Shown here: positions 1 to 7,576 of the stretch, piece by piece | How positions within the stretch are numbered: position 1 is the first letter of the stretch | Layout: each line of letters begins with the position of its first letter | Source: Clostridia bacterium | Lineage (GTDB): Bacteria; Bacillota; Clostridia; Christensenellales; QALW01 | Direction: 5' to 3' | DNA length: 58,333 nucleotides | Assembly (NCBI GenBank): GCA_017502165.1 | Contig: JAFVVO010000003.1 | Location: 1-58,333 of the forward strand | The notes under the pieces: model-generated | Seen by the model: only the letters and a program-made list of their open reading frames with translations | Database searches by the model: none | What the model was told of the DNA's origin: nothing | Translations under genes and position numbers: made by a program

Positions 1-63
1 GCATTTCGCCCGAGCCAGCGACTCCATTCCTTCGATGATATAACCGTTGAAGTGTGGATTTAG
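1..63 (+). other. possible 3' tail of a truncated upstream gene
   Basis: The first bases stay open in frame 1 for 20 codons up to a TAG at 61-63. Frame 3 also gives a short tail (ISPEPATPFLR, stop at 36-38). A terminator follows at 83-118, so a plus-strand gene probably ends here. The product cannot be named, and which frame is used is uncertain. Confidence 0.3.
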
Positions 64-82
64 CTAGTAATATCAAGCATTT

Positions 83-118
83 AGCCCACTATCGAAGAAA
101 TTCGGTAGTGGGCTTTTT
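83..118 (+). terminator. intrinsic terminator
   Basis: Twelve-base arms at 83-94 and 103-114 pair with one G-U wobble around an 8-nt loop and run into TTTTT. It closes the plus-strand transcript that enters the window from the left. Confidence 0.85.
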
Positions 119-132
119 GTATGTTCGCACAT

Positions 133-161
133 TTGTTATGACTCAAATTTTCTACTAAAAT
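133..161 (+). promoter_or_regulatory. SigA-type promoter of the hipB-like gene
   Basis: TTGTTA at 133-138 and TAAAAT at 156-161 are separated by 17 nt, placing the transcription start near 168, upstream of the HTH gene. Confidence 0.6.
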
Positions 162-200
162 GCCCCCGTAATTCAATAAAGAAAGAGAGGTGCCAAAACA

Positions 201-257
201 GTACCAAATCGGGATAGCTTTGAGAGGTGTAATTGAAAAAGTGTACCCGATCGGGAC
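201..257 (+). promoter_or_regulatory. paired operator-like repeats before the HipB-like gene
   Basis: Two similar 15-bp boxes, GTACCAAATCGGGAT (201-215) and GTACCCGATCGGGAC (243-257), lie 42 bp apart, four turns of DNA. The second contains the perfect palindrome CCCGATCGGG (246-255). HipB-type antitoxins usually bind repeated operators at their own promoter. The region is also open in the gene's frame, so part of it may be coding. Confidence 0.45.
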
Positions 258-267
258 TGTTGAGATT

Positions 268-471
268 ATGAATAAAATAGCTGAATTCGTAAAAATGCAA
301 AGAAAAGCGGCTCATATGAGCCGAGAAAAGTTTGCCGAGCTGTCAGGACTTGGTGTACGTTTCATCAGAGAACTTGAAAGCGGCAAAGAAACACTCCGTA
401 TGGATAAAGTCAACCAAGCCCTTGCAATGTTCGGTATGGAAGCCGTAGCGGGACGAAAGTGGGATGATTAA
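268..471 (+). CDS. HipB/Y4mF-like XRE-family DNA-binding protein (orphan antitoxin-like)
   Basis: A 67-aa helix-turn-helix protein. The segment MSREKFAELSGLGVRFIREL followed by ESGKETLRMDKVNQAL matches the HipB pattern of 'SGVGxRFIRELExGKxTLRxDKVNxVL'. HipB proteins repress their operon and neutralise HipA kinases, but no hipA follows: the next genes are on the other strand. The start is uncertain. ATG 268 gives the family's usual N-terminus, while the frame is open to GTG 241 (GAGAGGTG at 222-229) and GTG 190, and the longer versions would make the repeat boxes coding. It probably acts as an autorepressor or a regulator of the element. Confidence 0.75.
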   Translation: MNKIAEFVKMQRKAAHMSREKFAELSGLGVRFIRELESGKETLRMDKVNQALAMFGMEAVAGRKWDD

Positions 472-475
472 AAAT

Positions 476-506
476 GATACCGAGAAGCAATTAACTTCTC
501 GGTATC
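476..506 (-). terminator. terminator shared by convergent transcripts
   Basis: A perfect 12-bp inverted repeat (476-487 and 495-506) with a 7-nt loop. On the minus strand it is followed by ATTTTTA, so it mainly ends the HNH/59-aa transcript. On the plus strand no T tract follows. Confidence 0.75.
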
Positions 507-520
507 ACCTTTACTGGGTT

Positions 521-700
521 TTAATCATCATCTTCATCATTGTCCCAAGATGAAACAAAATGAAGCTCACCTGAATCCATATCCATTGCCATATTGTCTG
601 ACATACGCATCATCATATTTCCATCGGAATCAATTGCCATATTATCGGATATGCTGTGCACATAATCGCCGTCATCATAATCAAAGAAATGTTTACTCAT
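521..700 (-). CDS. small acidic Met/Asp-rich conserved protein (59 aa)
   Basis: An open frame of 59 codons begins at ATG 700, 12 nt after AGGAG, and ends in a run of Asp codons. The protein has an internal near-repeat (SDNMAIDSDGN and SDNMAMDMDSG) and an acidic tail. Similar short proteins of unknown function occur on Clostridial mobile elements, from general recollection. It lies 13 nt downstream of the HNH gene and is probably co-transcribed with it. The acidity would suit a DNA mimic or nuclease inhibitor, but that is speculation. Confidence 0.6.
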   Translation of the reverse strand: MSKHFFDYDDGDYVHSISDNMAIDSDGNMMMRMSDNMAMDMDSGELHFVSSWDNDEDDD

Positions 701-713
701 AAATTTAATTCTC

Positions 714-1055
714 CTAATTCAGTTTTACAATTTGGTGTTCTCTTGTGCCATAAACCTTTTGCACTTGATAGAGGCAGTCGTCAATCCAATAAGTAATCTT
801 ATCTTCCGCCTCATCGTTTGTGTAAATGTTTGTGCAAACCAAGTTGTGCTTTTCATTCGTACCGCCACAAGAAAGCGGAAGTATGTGATGAATATTCCAT
901 CCGCAATAAATTATTTTGCCCCAATGATTCACACAAAAATTTTCGTTTCCATATCCGTCTCGGCACATAAGATTTCCGTGAAAGTCCTCGGCAAATTGAG
1001 AATTGCCAAAACATTCTTCCCACAAACGAAGTGCATTTGCTTTGCAAATTTTCAT
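714..1055 (-). CDS. HNH endonuclease-like protein (113 aa)
   Basis: The protein carries a ββα-metal HNH motif: NIHHILP at residues 54-60, GGTNEKHNLVCTN from 64, with H56/H57 and N71 as likely metal or catalytic residues. ATG 1055 follows GGAGGTGATACA, a near-perfect RBS, so the upstream in-frame ATG at 1094 is rejected. Small HNH proteins of this type are common on integrative elements as solitary nucleases. The gene lies directly after the terminator of a ~330-nt structured leader or RNA and precedes the 59-aa acidic gene. Its transcription therefore depends on read-through of that terminator unless another promoter exists. Target and role are unknown. Confidence 0.7.
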   Translation of the reverse strand: MKICKANALRLWEECFGNSQFAEDFHGNLMCRDGYGNENFCVNHWGKIIYCGWNIHHILPLSCGGTNEKHNLVCTNIYTNDEAEDKITYWIDDCLYQVQKVYGTREHQIVKLN

Positions 1056-1078
1056 TGTATCACCTCCAACTCGGATCA

Positions 1079-1411
1079 AAAATAAAAAGTCCATACACTG
1101 CTGCGTGTATAGACTTCAATGATCCGAATTGAACTTTACACGCATAGCAACAAAGACCATTGCATACAGCAATCGTCTAAGTAGTATGGTGTAAAGCCTT
1201 GATACAGCATCTGGGCCCACCTCAAAGGAAATAAAAATCTCCCGGAGCCAATCTTGTGGGTTCTCAACGACGTAACGAGAATTTTAATCGGCGTTGATAG
1301 TATCTCAGAGTTACATATTTTCAATATAGATAACAGTTTAAGCACCGTTGTTCTTTTCGGATTTTCTCGTCGCTCCGGCATCCAAGTTTGCTTAAAGTTA
1401 ACATTACCTAT
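1079..1411 (-). ncRNA. candidate structured ncRNA / long leader upstream of the HNH gene
   Basis: A consensus SigA promoter at 1418-1446 would start RNA near 1411, and an intrinsic terminator closes it at 1087-1116 followed by TTTTTATTTTT. Between them lie several nested helices (plus-strand coordinates). CTTTACAC/GTGTAAAG (1134-1141 with 1189-1196) encloses a hairpin AGAC-ATTGC/GCAAT-GTCT (1154-1178). CCCAC/GTGGG pairs 1216-1220 with 1256-1260. TTCTC/GAGAA (1261-1265 with 1277-1281) has a loop AACG that can pair with CGTT at 1292-1295, a pseudoknot. TTTAAGC/GCTTAAA (1337-1343 with 1390-1396) encloses GGAT/ATCC (1359-1383). No convincing protein reads through it. I cannot assign a known RNA family. 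Confidence 0.6.
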
Positions 1412-1417
1412 AGCTAT

Positions 1418-1446
1418 ATTATAATACAAGGTATGAGAAAAGTCAA
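1418..1446 (-). promoter_or_regulatory. strong SigA promoter of the structured RNA
   Basis: On the minus strand, TTGACT (1446-1441) and TATAAT (1423-1418) are separated by exactly 17 nt. Confidence 0.85.
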
Positions 1447-1467
1447 TGAGTTAACAAGAGCAGTCCC

Positions 1468-2282
1468 TTAATGATTGCTCTTGTTTTTTTCTTTTATAAT
1501 TTTATACAATGTATCTAGCGGCACTTCTAAAGTATTTAAACTATCTTTCCACTCCAACAACAAAGATTCTGTAAGTGGAGTCATATTCCTTAGATATTCA
1601 CTTACATCATATTGAATATTAAGCTGACTTCTTGCATCAAACGAGTACCCAGAACTGTGCTCCAAAATAACACTACGCCGTCTAGGTAGAGTTGTTCTTA
1701 TCATAGTAGACATAGATAACTCGTGGTAAATCCAAGGAGACAATGTGGCTTTTTTATCTTTTTTCTTTACGTTATCTAGTTCATCTTTTAAAACGATAGA
1801 ATTAGGTGTATCAAAAAGATAATGCATTCTGTGTTGTCAATCATTTGTGAAAGAGCAGAAGATAACATCATATGAACATGACTTGTAGTGTAATTTCTCA
1901 ACTGATAATTATAAGTATCACCGGATTTGTTCTTGCAATATTCGTCATCGATTTCTTTCAACAGATCATCACAATATCCCCAAGAACATGAATCTATAAA
2001 TGAAGTTAACCCGAATGTGTTATATAACCATCCTGCAAATGCTGCTACTTTTGTTATATCCTTATGGGAATGCGAAAGAAATACATCGGCTTTTTCTATC
2101 TTAAACCAATGTTCTTTTAATGCACTACCATCTATTTGTCCGTTTTGGTAGATGAAGTCTTTCAAGGATTTTCTCGCTTGGCTTTCAAAATGATTGTATA
2201 TTTCTTTTCCTTTTTCTAAATGCGGATTTAATTCCTTGTTATAAAAGTAATGGGTTGGTGTATATTTAAATTTAGAATACAT
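1468..2282 (-). pseudogene. TIR-domain protein gene with a frameshift
   Basis: Two overlapping frames encode one TIR-like protein. The upstream part starts at ATG 2282 and contains DVFLSHSHKD, a typical TIR βA, then TSFIDSCSWGYCDDLLKEID and NTECIIFL. It ends at 1788 with unrelated residues. The expected continuation, DTPNSIVLKDELDN and LSPWIYHELSMSTMI, is in the -1 frame down to 1468. The break falls in a T5 run at about 1815-1819; one extra T would restore about 271 aa. TIR domains of bacterial defence systems cleave NAD+ or make cyclic ADP-ribose signals. The gene sits 11 nt after a small membrane-protein gene in the same transcript. This may be a real inactivation, phase variation or a base-calling error. 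Confidence 0.75.
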
Positions 2283-2293
2283 TTACACCCTCC

Positions 2294-2716
2294 TCACACA
2301 AACTTATAAAACGCAAACAAACTGATAACAATTAGTCCATATAAAATTATTTCTGATGGTGAAAGCATTGCTTTAAAAATTGAGTACTTCCAACCTCTAT
2401 ACTTTTTCATCGGCATTTCATATTCTTTTAACGCTATATGTTTTTTATCTTCGGTAATGCCCGCAACATCATTATACATTCCTATAAACTTGTTTTCCTT
2501 CGACAGATAAAAGGAGTCAAGAAACCAAAAAATAATTGTAGGAATTATTGCTACGATTATAAATAGTTTATTACCGGGATTAGTGTCAGTAATAGTTGCA
2601 ACGTATGCAGCAATAAAGGCAGATACAATTGTTATTGCCCATCCCTTCATTTGAAAGGAGCATTGATTCATTCTAGTAATGTTGTTTTGCAAAAACTCAA
2701 GGTGCTTCTCGTTCAC
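2294..2716 (-). CDS. small membrane protein, partner of the TIR gene
   Basis: A 140-aa protein with a helical N-terminus (LQNNITRMNQCSFQMKGWAI) running into two adjacent membrane segments (about residues 25-65, ending IFWFLDSFYLSKENKF) and a third at the C-terminus (about 121-139). I recall similar small proteins with NSFxMKGWAVT and FWxLDSYxL beside TIR genes. The GTG start at 2716 follows GGAG, and a consensus promoter lies just upstream. It probably forms a two-gene unit with the TIR gene, as membrane anchor or pore-forming effector. That role is inference. Confidence 0.6.
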   Translation of the reverse strand: MNEKHLEFLQNNITRMNQCSFQMKGWAITIVSAFIAAYVATITDTNPGNKLFIIVAIIPTIIFWFLDSFYLSKENKFIGMYNDVAGITEDKKHIALKEYEMPMKKYRGWKYSIFKAMLSPSEIILYGLIVISLFAFYKFV

Positions 2717-2746
2717 TTTTATATTCTCCTATACACTTTTTTTATG

Positions 2747-2775
2747 ATTATAACATATTTCTTCTATAAACTCAA
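2747..2775 (-). promoter_or_regulatory. SigA promoter of the membrane protein-TIR unit
   Basis: TTGAGT (2775-2770), a 17-nt spacer and TATAAT (2752-2747) precede GTG 2716. Confidence 0.85.
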
Positions 2776-2867
2776 CTTAGACCGATTATAATGTGCGATT
2801 TTAAAATTCGTAGAGTCGCAGTTAGTTTCTCCTTTTGCTAAACTTTAGGCATAAGGAGGTACTGACT

Positions 2868-3167
2868 ATGGCACGGTTTATAGAAGAATTTTATTACGGA
2901 AATATCGATCCGCAGGCACGCAGTACGAAGCAAAATAAGACGGTGCAAAGGCAAATGGAAGTGCTGATGAAGACGGAAGATCTGCTTACGAACGCTCTGA
3001 CCGACGAGCCGAAGAAATGGTTTTTGGACTTCTCAAATGCGTGGAGCATTGTCAACGGCGAATCAAATCTTGACAGTTTTATTATGGGTTTTCGTCTCGG
3101 CGCCAACTTTGCATACGATGCTTTTGTCTCAATCGAATCGCCCTTCGAGGACTTATTAAAGGAATAA
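2868..3167 (+). CDS. DUF6809 family protein
   Basis: A 99-aa protein that starts ARFIEEFYYGNIDPQARS and contains DSFIMGFRLGANFAYDAF near its C-terminus, the two conserved blocks I associate with DUF6809 (a short helical family of unknown function on Firmicutes mobile elements). ATG 2868 follows AAGGAGGTACTGACT. The gene stands alone between a divergent TIR unit and a strong terminator. A TATAAT at 2786-2791 may be its -10, with no good -35. Confidence 0.7.
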   Translation: MARFIEEFYYGNIDPQARSTKQNKTVQRQMEVLMKTEDLLTNALTDEPKKWFLDFSNAWSIVNGESNLDSFIMGFRLGANFAYDAFVSIESPFEDLLKE

Positions 3168-3179
3168 AATCAATTACAA

Positions 3180-3226
3180 AAGCACAGCAGATAGAATAAA
3201 AACTCTGTCCGCTGTGCTTCTTTTTT
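3180..3226 (+). terminator. intrinsic terminator after the DUF6809 gene
   Basis: AAGCACAGC (3180-3188) pairs perfectly with GCTGTGCTT (3211-3219) and is followed by CTTTTTT. Confidence 0.85.
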
Positions 3227-3354
3227 ATTTGGCCGAAAATATCTGTATCATCTTAGCGAGCAGACTGTTTATACTCCAACTTTCGTAAAACAGTACTCGT
3301 TAGGGACACCCTAATACCCGTTTGCAATTTTCAAAATCGCACATTCGCAAAAAC

Positions 3355-3393
3355 AAACCTCCTTTGGTACAATCAAAGCATCAAAGGAGGTTT
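3355..3393 (+). promoter_or_regulatory. 12-bp hairpin sequestering the tnpV ribosome binding site
   Basis: AAACCTCCTTTG (3355-3366) is the exact complement of CAAAGGAGGTTT (3382-3393), which contains the Shine-Dalgarno of TnpV. The 15-nt loop is unpaired. In the folded RNA the RBS would be hidden. Confidence 0.75.
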
Positions 3394-3399
3394 TGCTAT

Positions 3400-3771
3400 A
3401 TGAAAACATTATTCGAACAACTCGGCGGCACATACACAATGCAGGGCGACTACCGCTTGCCGAATCTAACCGTAGAAGAAAATGACACTCGACCGATCGG
3501 CGTATGGGGACAACGCCGCTTACACTACCTAAAGCACCATCGCAAAGTTATGTACTATAACCTGCTCACTTCCGGCAAGCTCCACTCCCACCTCGCCAAC
3601 ATCGAAGAACAAGCCCAAGAATTATTCGCTCGCCTCATCACTGACCTCGCAAAAAAGGAAGGCATCACACAACAACTCAAGGCAACCAATCAAATGAAGT
3701 GGGTTCAAAAGATGAACAATATCCGTGAGCGTGTAATTGAAACGGTCTATTCCGACGTGGTGTTCGTCTGA
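3400..3771 (+). CDS. tnpV: TnpV family transposon-encoded protein
   Basis: The 123-aa protein matches TnpV along its length: MKTLFEQLGGTYTMQGDYRL, PIGVWGQRRLHYLKHHR, NLLTSGKLHSHLANIEEQA and QMKWVQKMNNIRERVIE. TnpV is a small accessory protein of Tn4451/ICE-type elements in Clostridia whose biochemical role is not settled. ATG 3400 follows AAAGGAGG, which lies in the right arm of a perfect 12-bp hairpin. The 5' region carries the AAAATCGCACATT motif (3333-3345) also seen elsewhere in this element. It supports a mobile-element origin for this part of the window. Confidence 0.88.
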   Translation: MKTLFEQLGGTYTMQGDYRLPNLTVEENDTRPIGVWGQRRLHYLKHHRKVMYYNLLTSGKLHSHLANIEEQAQELFARLITDLAKKEGITQQLKATNQMKWVQKMNNIRERVIETVYSDVVFV

Positions 3772-3825
3772 GAAAAAAGTTGTTTGTTTTTATAAAAATT
3801 ACGACAGGACAATCTGTTCGCCAAA

Positions 3826-3880
3826 AAAATCGGTGTTCATTTCCTCACCAAGGGAATTAATGAACACCGATTTTATTTTC
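3826..3880. terminator. bidirectional terminator
   Basis: A 15-bp perfect inverted repeat (3826-3840 with 3860-3874) is flanked by A7 on the left and TTTTATTTTC on the right. It serves TnpV from the left and the restriction operon from the right. Confidence 0.85.
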
Positions 3881-3908
3881 GTTTCAAGAGTAACTATATA
3901 ATAACCTG

Positions 3909-4445
3909 TTATTTTTTACTCCAAAAAGTTAAATACATTTGTGCAACCGATTCCAATAACACCAAAAAAATATGGACAATAAAGAAAATACATATTGCTA
4001 AAATATATTTGAGAATTTGAATCGGGAGGATAGTATATAAGAGTCCAACACCAATGAGCACTATTAGATAAGCTACTTCAACTATTGTGTTATATGCAAT
4101 ATTGGAAAGCAACACCTGAAATAATGTCAGTTGCTTATTGTTTATTGCTTTATAATCTTTATCATTCGCTGTTGTGCTTTTCAGATTATCAATGTTTTTG
4201 TTATCTGCGGACACTAAAATTGTAATTATGGCAACAGAAAACGATATCAATATTGCCACGATACTTATTTGTGTATCCACGAATCCATTAAATGTTTGTA
4301 GTATTTGAGCTGAATCCCCTATGTTAAAAAGAAGCGTTATCATTAGTGCTGCAAACGCAGTTATTAACGGAAGCAGAAATTTTCTATAGAGTTTTCTTCT
4401 CGAACCAAAATAATCTTTTATTGGGACAAAAATAATGGTCTTCAT
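3909..4445 (-). CDS. four-helix membrane protein at the end of the restriction operon
   Basis: A 178-aa protein with hydrophobic segments at about residues 25-42, 60-80, 118-138 and 142-168 and no recognised motif. Its ATG overlaps the stop codon of the preceding gene (4442-4445), so the two are translationally coupled. It is the last gene of the type III restriction-modification operon and ends at a bidirectional terminator. A membrane anchor or abortive-infection effector would be plausible; nothing in the sequence proves either. Confidence 0.55.
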   Translation of the reverse strand: MKTIIFVPIKDYFGSRRKLYRKFLLPLITAFAALMITLLFNIGDSAQILQTFNGFVDTQISIVAILISFSVAIITILVSADNKNIDNLKSTTANDKDYKAINNKQLTLFQVLLSNIAYNTIVEVAYLIVLIGVGLLYTILPIQILKYILAICIFFIVHIFLVLLESVAQMYLTFWSKK

Positions 4446-5368
4446 CTGTTTTTCCTCGTTTCGTTAATAAACTCTTGCGCTTTATCAAAGAAGTCCTCAC
4501 TTTCCACTTCGTTGGTAAGGGCAACTGCATTCACGGAAATGTAATGCTTCATTTTGATTAAGTCAGTATCCACATCCATAGGACCTCCGAGTTTATTTGT
4601 GCCCACAGCAATAATACGCTTAATTTTATTGTTGCTTTGCATATCATTATAATATGCATTGATCAGGTTTTCCAGCAATTTTTTAGAACCTTTTGGTCTC
4701 TTTATCACGATCTCAACTTCATCAGATATTTCATTTCTGTCAGCAAAATCCATAAAATCATTTGGGATATCTGTTTTACTAACAACCAACTTAAGAGAAC
4801 GAATAGTACGAGCTTTTTTGATGGTGTTAATAAAGTCATCTCCCGGCATTATTTCGTAGGAAATGCTATAATGGTACTTATCATCGGTATCTTCATTGTA
4901 AGCCTCAAACTGAGCGTTAAGATACTGGTTGATGCATCCGATGGAGATTCCGTAATGGTTGCTTTCATGAACAGCTAAGAATCTGTGCTGACCTTTGGCA
5001 AGACGAATACATAAGTGCGTTTTTTCTTCCTCTCCATCTTGTTGACGCTTGCGGGTACCCAGTTCCTGCATTGTTTCAGTATCAATCTCATTGCGTACGT
5101 GATTATATTTTGCGGACTTGAAAATTAGGTTGTAATTACCGTCTTTCATGTCCTCGTAGGAATCAAGCCATACGACCTTTTCTGCGTTGGAGAATTTTTT
5201 GCTCCTCGCAACAAGCTCCTTCTTTGTTATGTATGCTAGCAACTTTGAAAAAGATGAAACAATTTGTGCCATATCATACGAAGTTTGATCGTCACTACTT
5301 TTTTGCTTTGAAATTGATAAATAATAAAAATAAATAGGGACTGTCCGTTTATTCTCTGTATCGCTCAT
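4442..5368 (-). CDS. accessory protein of unknown function in the type III R-M operon
   Basis: A 308-aa soluble protein starting at ATG 5368 after AAGGAGGAAAAAG; a longer in-frame start at 5407 would overlap Res and lacks this RBS. It opens with PIYFYYLSISKQ, followed by a middle block GNYNLIFKSAKYNHVRNE and HYGISIGCINQYLNAQFEAY. The overall plan resembles defence-associated proteins with a β-rich N-terminus (DUF6731-like), but the match is weak. It lies 11 nt after res and overlaps the next gene, so it belongs to the operon. Function is unknown. Confidence 0.5.
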   Translation of the reverse strand: MSDTENKRTVPIYFYYLSISKQKSSDDQTSYDMAQIVSSFSKLLAYITKKELVARSKKFSNAEKVVWLDSYEDMKDGNYNLIFKSAKYNHVRNEIDTETMQELGTRKRQQDGEEEKTHLCIRLAKGQHRFLAVHESNHYGISIGCINQYLNAQFEAYNEDTDDKYHYSISYEIMPGDDFINTIKKARTIRSLKLVVSKTDIPNDFMDFADRNEISDEVEIVIKRPKGSKKLLENLINAYYNDMQSNNKIKRIIAVGTNKLGGPMDVDTDLIKMKHYISVNAVALTNEVESEDFFDKAQEFINETRKNR

Positions 5369-5379
5369 CTTTTTCCTCC

Positions 5380-7575
5380 TTATAGTATGTCTACAAGTAG
5401 TTTCCAACTGTCGCTACTAATGTCATCAGTGTAGTTTTCTATGCATATACAAAGTTCACTGCTATTTTTATCCTGTCGTACAATACCACCTTGTAAGTTG
5501 TATTTATCACAGTATCGTTTGAGCACATCAAACTTTTTGCCTGTAAACTTATCAATATCTTCGCTATCACCGGTTTTTGAGAAGCCGCCTTTTGTTTCAA
5601 CTATCCACACAGTTCCATCAGTGGTACCGACAATATAGTCCGGATAAAAAGATTTCTGTTTTCCAAAGTTATCTTCATACACAATTGAAAAGTATTCAGA
5701 ACCCTTATCCCCATTTTTGTAAAACCATGCTACATTGCTACTGGCTTGACAGTGTCTTTCAAACAATTTTTCCGGCATAGAACGTTTCTCGGCGGACGAC
5801 AAATAACCTTTATAAACATTCTTGGTCATTTCGGATTGAGACTTGGCAGATCCATCGTATGTGAACAACATTTCAAGCGGAAATGCTATCGGCTTTTCAG
5901 TAATCTGTTTTATCGGGAAATTTATTTGCGCATTCTCTGTTGCCATTGCATCACGAACATCTTCAATCAACTTTCGCTTGTTATTGATAACAAACGAATA
6001 CATATTGCGCACACCGATCGCCGTTAGTTTTCCTTCGCATTTTAAGCCTTCAAGAAAAAGTTTGCGAAGAATTGTATTGATGCTGTTATAATCAAGATTT
6101 ACTTTTAACCCAATTTCACCAATGCAGTGATGGTATTCTCTACCATGCTTAGTAGTGTTCAAAGCCTCGTGAATTGCAACATCATTTAATTCTGAAAAAT
6201 CCTCTTTCCCCAAAGTTACAACAGAACCAGATTTCGTATAATCAACAACATCCTGAGAGAAAGAAAATCCGTTTGCTTCAAGAAGGGCTTTATTTTTGAC
6301 CACATCATTGGTTGTGTGGTATTTATTAGCAAAATGTTTGCTAATAACTTTCAGAGCAAGCTTGGCATCTCTAGGGAATGGTACATCTGTTTTGTATTCG
6401 CTTATAATTGTAAACTCACGGTGTTCGGGCTTAAGGAAAATTTTGCATGCATCCAACGCATCTTTTCCCAAGCTCAGTTTTACACTCTCGGTAAATTTCT
6501 CATCTAGAGTGTACAAATAACAGCAGTCAAGCAAATCGCACTCATAATGCTTAGCTTCAGGCATGCGGCGAATTCTTCCGATTGTTTGGATTTCAAATGT
6601 TTCGCTCATATTATCACGGAGCTTAACAAGAATATGTGCCCTTGGGCAATCCCAACCCGTTGCTACAGCTTGCTTGATAATTACTGCGATAGGAGTTGCT
6701 GTCGGTTCGGATATATCTTCAAGGTTTTCTTTCTTATCCGCAAGCCATACTGCAAGTTGACCATTTTCATAAGTAATTCCCTTGGTTTCAAAATAGTCCT
6801 CAACTCGCTCTAACAAAGCATCATTTTTGTTCGGAAGCTGAACAATGATAAGTGGGTTCACTTCTGATTTCCTCTGCAAAAACGCAGCTTGTAGTTCACG
6901 CTGCTTCGCAATCGCCTTATCAATTAAGTATGTAATTTGATCGTCTACGCTAATATGCTGTTCAAAGTTCTCATTGATGACTAACAACTTTTTAATAAGT
7001 CCCTCTGCAATAACATCTGCCTCTGGGATCTCTATTAACAATGCGTTTTTATAATTGTTAGGAGTAGCAGAGCAACGAATTATTTTGTCAGAATGAAAAA
7101 GTTCGATAATATCATCGGCCTTGATCGTATTGTTCTGGTGAGACTCGTCTACAACGATTACAAACGTTAAACCGCTGTTGTGTGCATTTTGGATATGCTC
7201 TATAAAATTAGTGCGCTCGCTATCTTTAAGTGCATTATTGCCTTTTTTAGTTAGCTTTTCCCAGTTGATAAAGCAAGCGTCATTTTCTTCAAAACCAGAA
7301 GTCATAACATCGGAAAGAAGTTTGGTCTGACTGCCGTAAATATAGCGATCCATTTTCTCCTTACTTTGTACTTCAAGATCGCCTTTGCCGGGTGTAAGCC
7401 AAACAAAAACTGTATTTTTATTGCCCTTAGAAAACTCATCCATAAAATGAGTAAGGATGATGGTTTTTCCACTTCCGGTACAGCTCTTCAATATGATATC
7501 TCTGTTTGGTTTAGTCATTGCATCCATCAAGTCAGAGATGGCACGTATTTGAAAATTTGCAAGTGTGATATTCAT
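5380..7575 (-). CDS. type III restriction enzyme Res subunit (SF2 helicase-nuclease)
   Basis: A 731-aa protein with the superfamily 2 helicase motifs in order: Walker A TGSGKT (33-38), DESH box (143-146), SAT (169-171) and QTIGRIRRMP as motif VI (about 330). A PD-(D/E)xK nuclease site lies near the C-terminus (PDY at 645-647, ETK at 660-662). Res with Mod translocates along unmethylated DNA and cleaves it when two head-to-head complexes meet. It is shorter than the usual 850-1000 aa, but all key motifs are present. It starts one base after the mod stop codon. The helicase and nuclease residues look intact, so the system is probably active. Confidence 0.88.
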   Translation of the reverse strand: MNITLANFQIRAISDLMDAMTKPNRDIILKSCTGSGKTIILTHFMDEFSKGNKNTVFVWLTPGKGDLEVQSKEKMDRYIYGSQTKLLSDVMTSGFEENDACFINWEKLTKKGNNALKDSERTNFIEHIQNAHNSGLTFVIVVDESHQNNTIKADDIIELFHSDKIIRCSATPNNYKNALLIEIPEADVIAEGLIKKLLVINENFEQHISVDDQITYLIDKAIAKQRELQAAFLQRKSEVNPLIIVQLPNKNDALLERVEDYFETKGITYENGQLAVWLADKKENLEDISEPTATPIAVIIKQAVATGWDCPRAHILVKLRDNMSETFEIQTIGRIRRMPEAKHYECDLLDCCYLYTLDEKFTESVKLSLGKDALDACKIFLKPEHREFTIISEYKTDVPFPRDAKLALKVISKHFANKYHTTNDVVKNKALLEANGFSFSQDVVDYTKSGSVVTLGKEDFSELNDVAIHEALNTTKHGREYHHCIGEIGLKVNLDYNSINTILRKLFLEGLKCEGKLTAIGVRNMYSFVINNKRKLIEDVRDAMATENAQINFPIKQITEKPIAFPLEMLFTYDGSAKSQSEMTKNVYKGYLSSAEKRSMPEKLFERHCQASSNVAWFYKNGDKGSEYFSIVYEDNFGKQKSFYPDYIVGTTDGTVWIVETKGGFSKTGDSEDIDKFTGKKFDVLKRYCDKYNLQGGIVRQDKNSSELCICIENYTDDISSDSWKLLVDIL

Positions 7576-7576
7576 A

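Noticed and set aside
1079-1411. Retron or group II intron RNA
   Set aside because: No reverse transcriptase gene is nearby, and no domain V-like hairpin was seen.
1136-1429. 97-codon open frame on the minus strand within the structured RNA
   Set aside because: It overlaps the promoter and has no RBS; the composition (WMPERRENPKRT, DDCCMQW) is not protein-like, and RNA stems explain the segment better.
714-1446. IscB/HEARO (omega RNA) type system
   Set aside because: The HNH protein has 113 aa and no RuvC or bridge-helix region, so it is not IscB; the RNA-HNH proximity alone is not enough.
1810-1822. Programmed -1 frameshift in the TIR gene
   Set aside because: The site is C TTT TTG rather than a full X XXY YYZ heptamer, and no stimulatory stem was seen; a simple indel is more likely.
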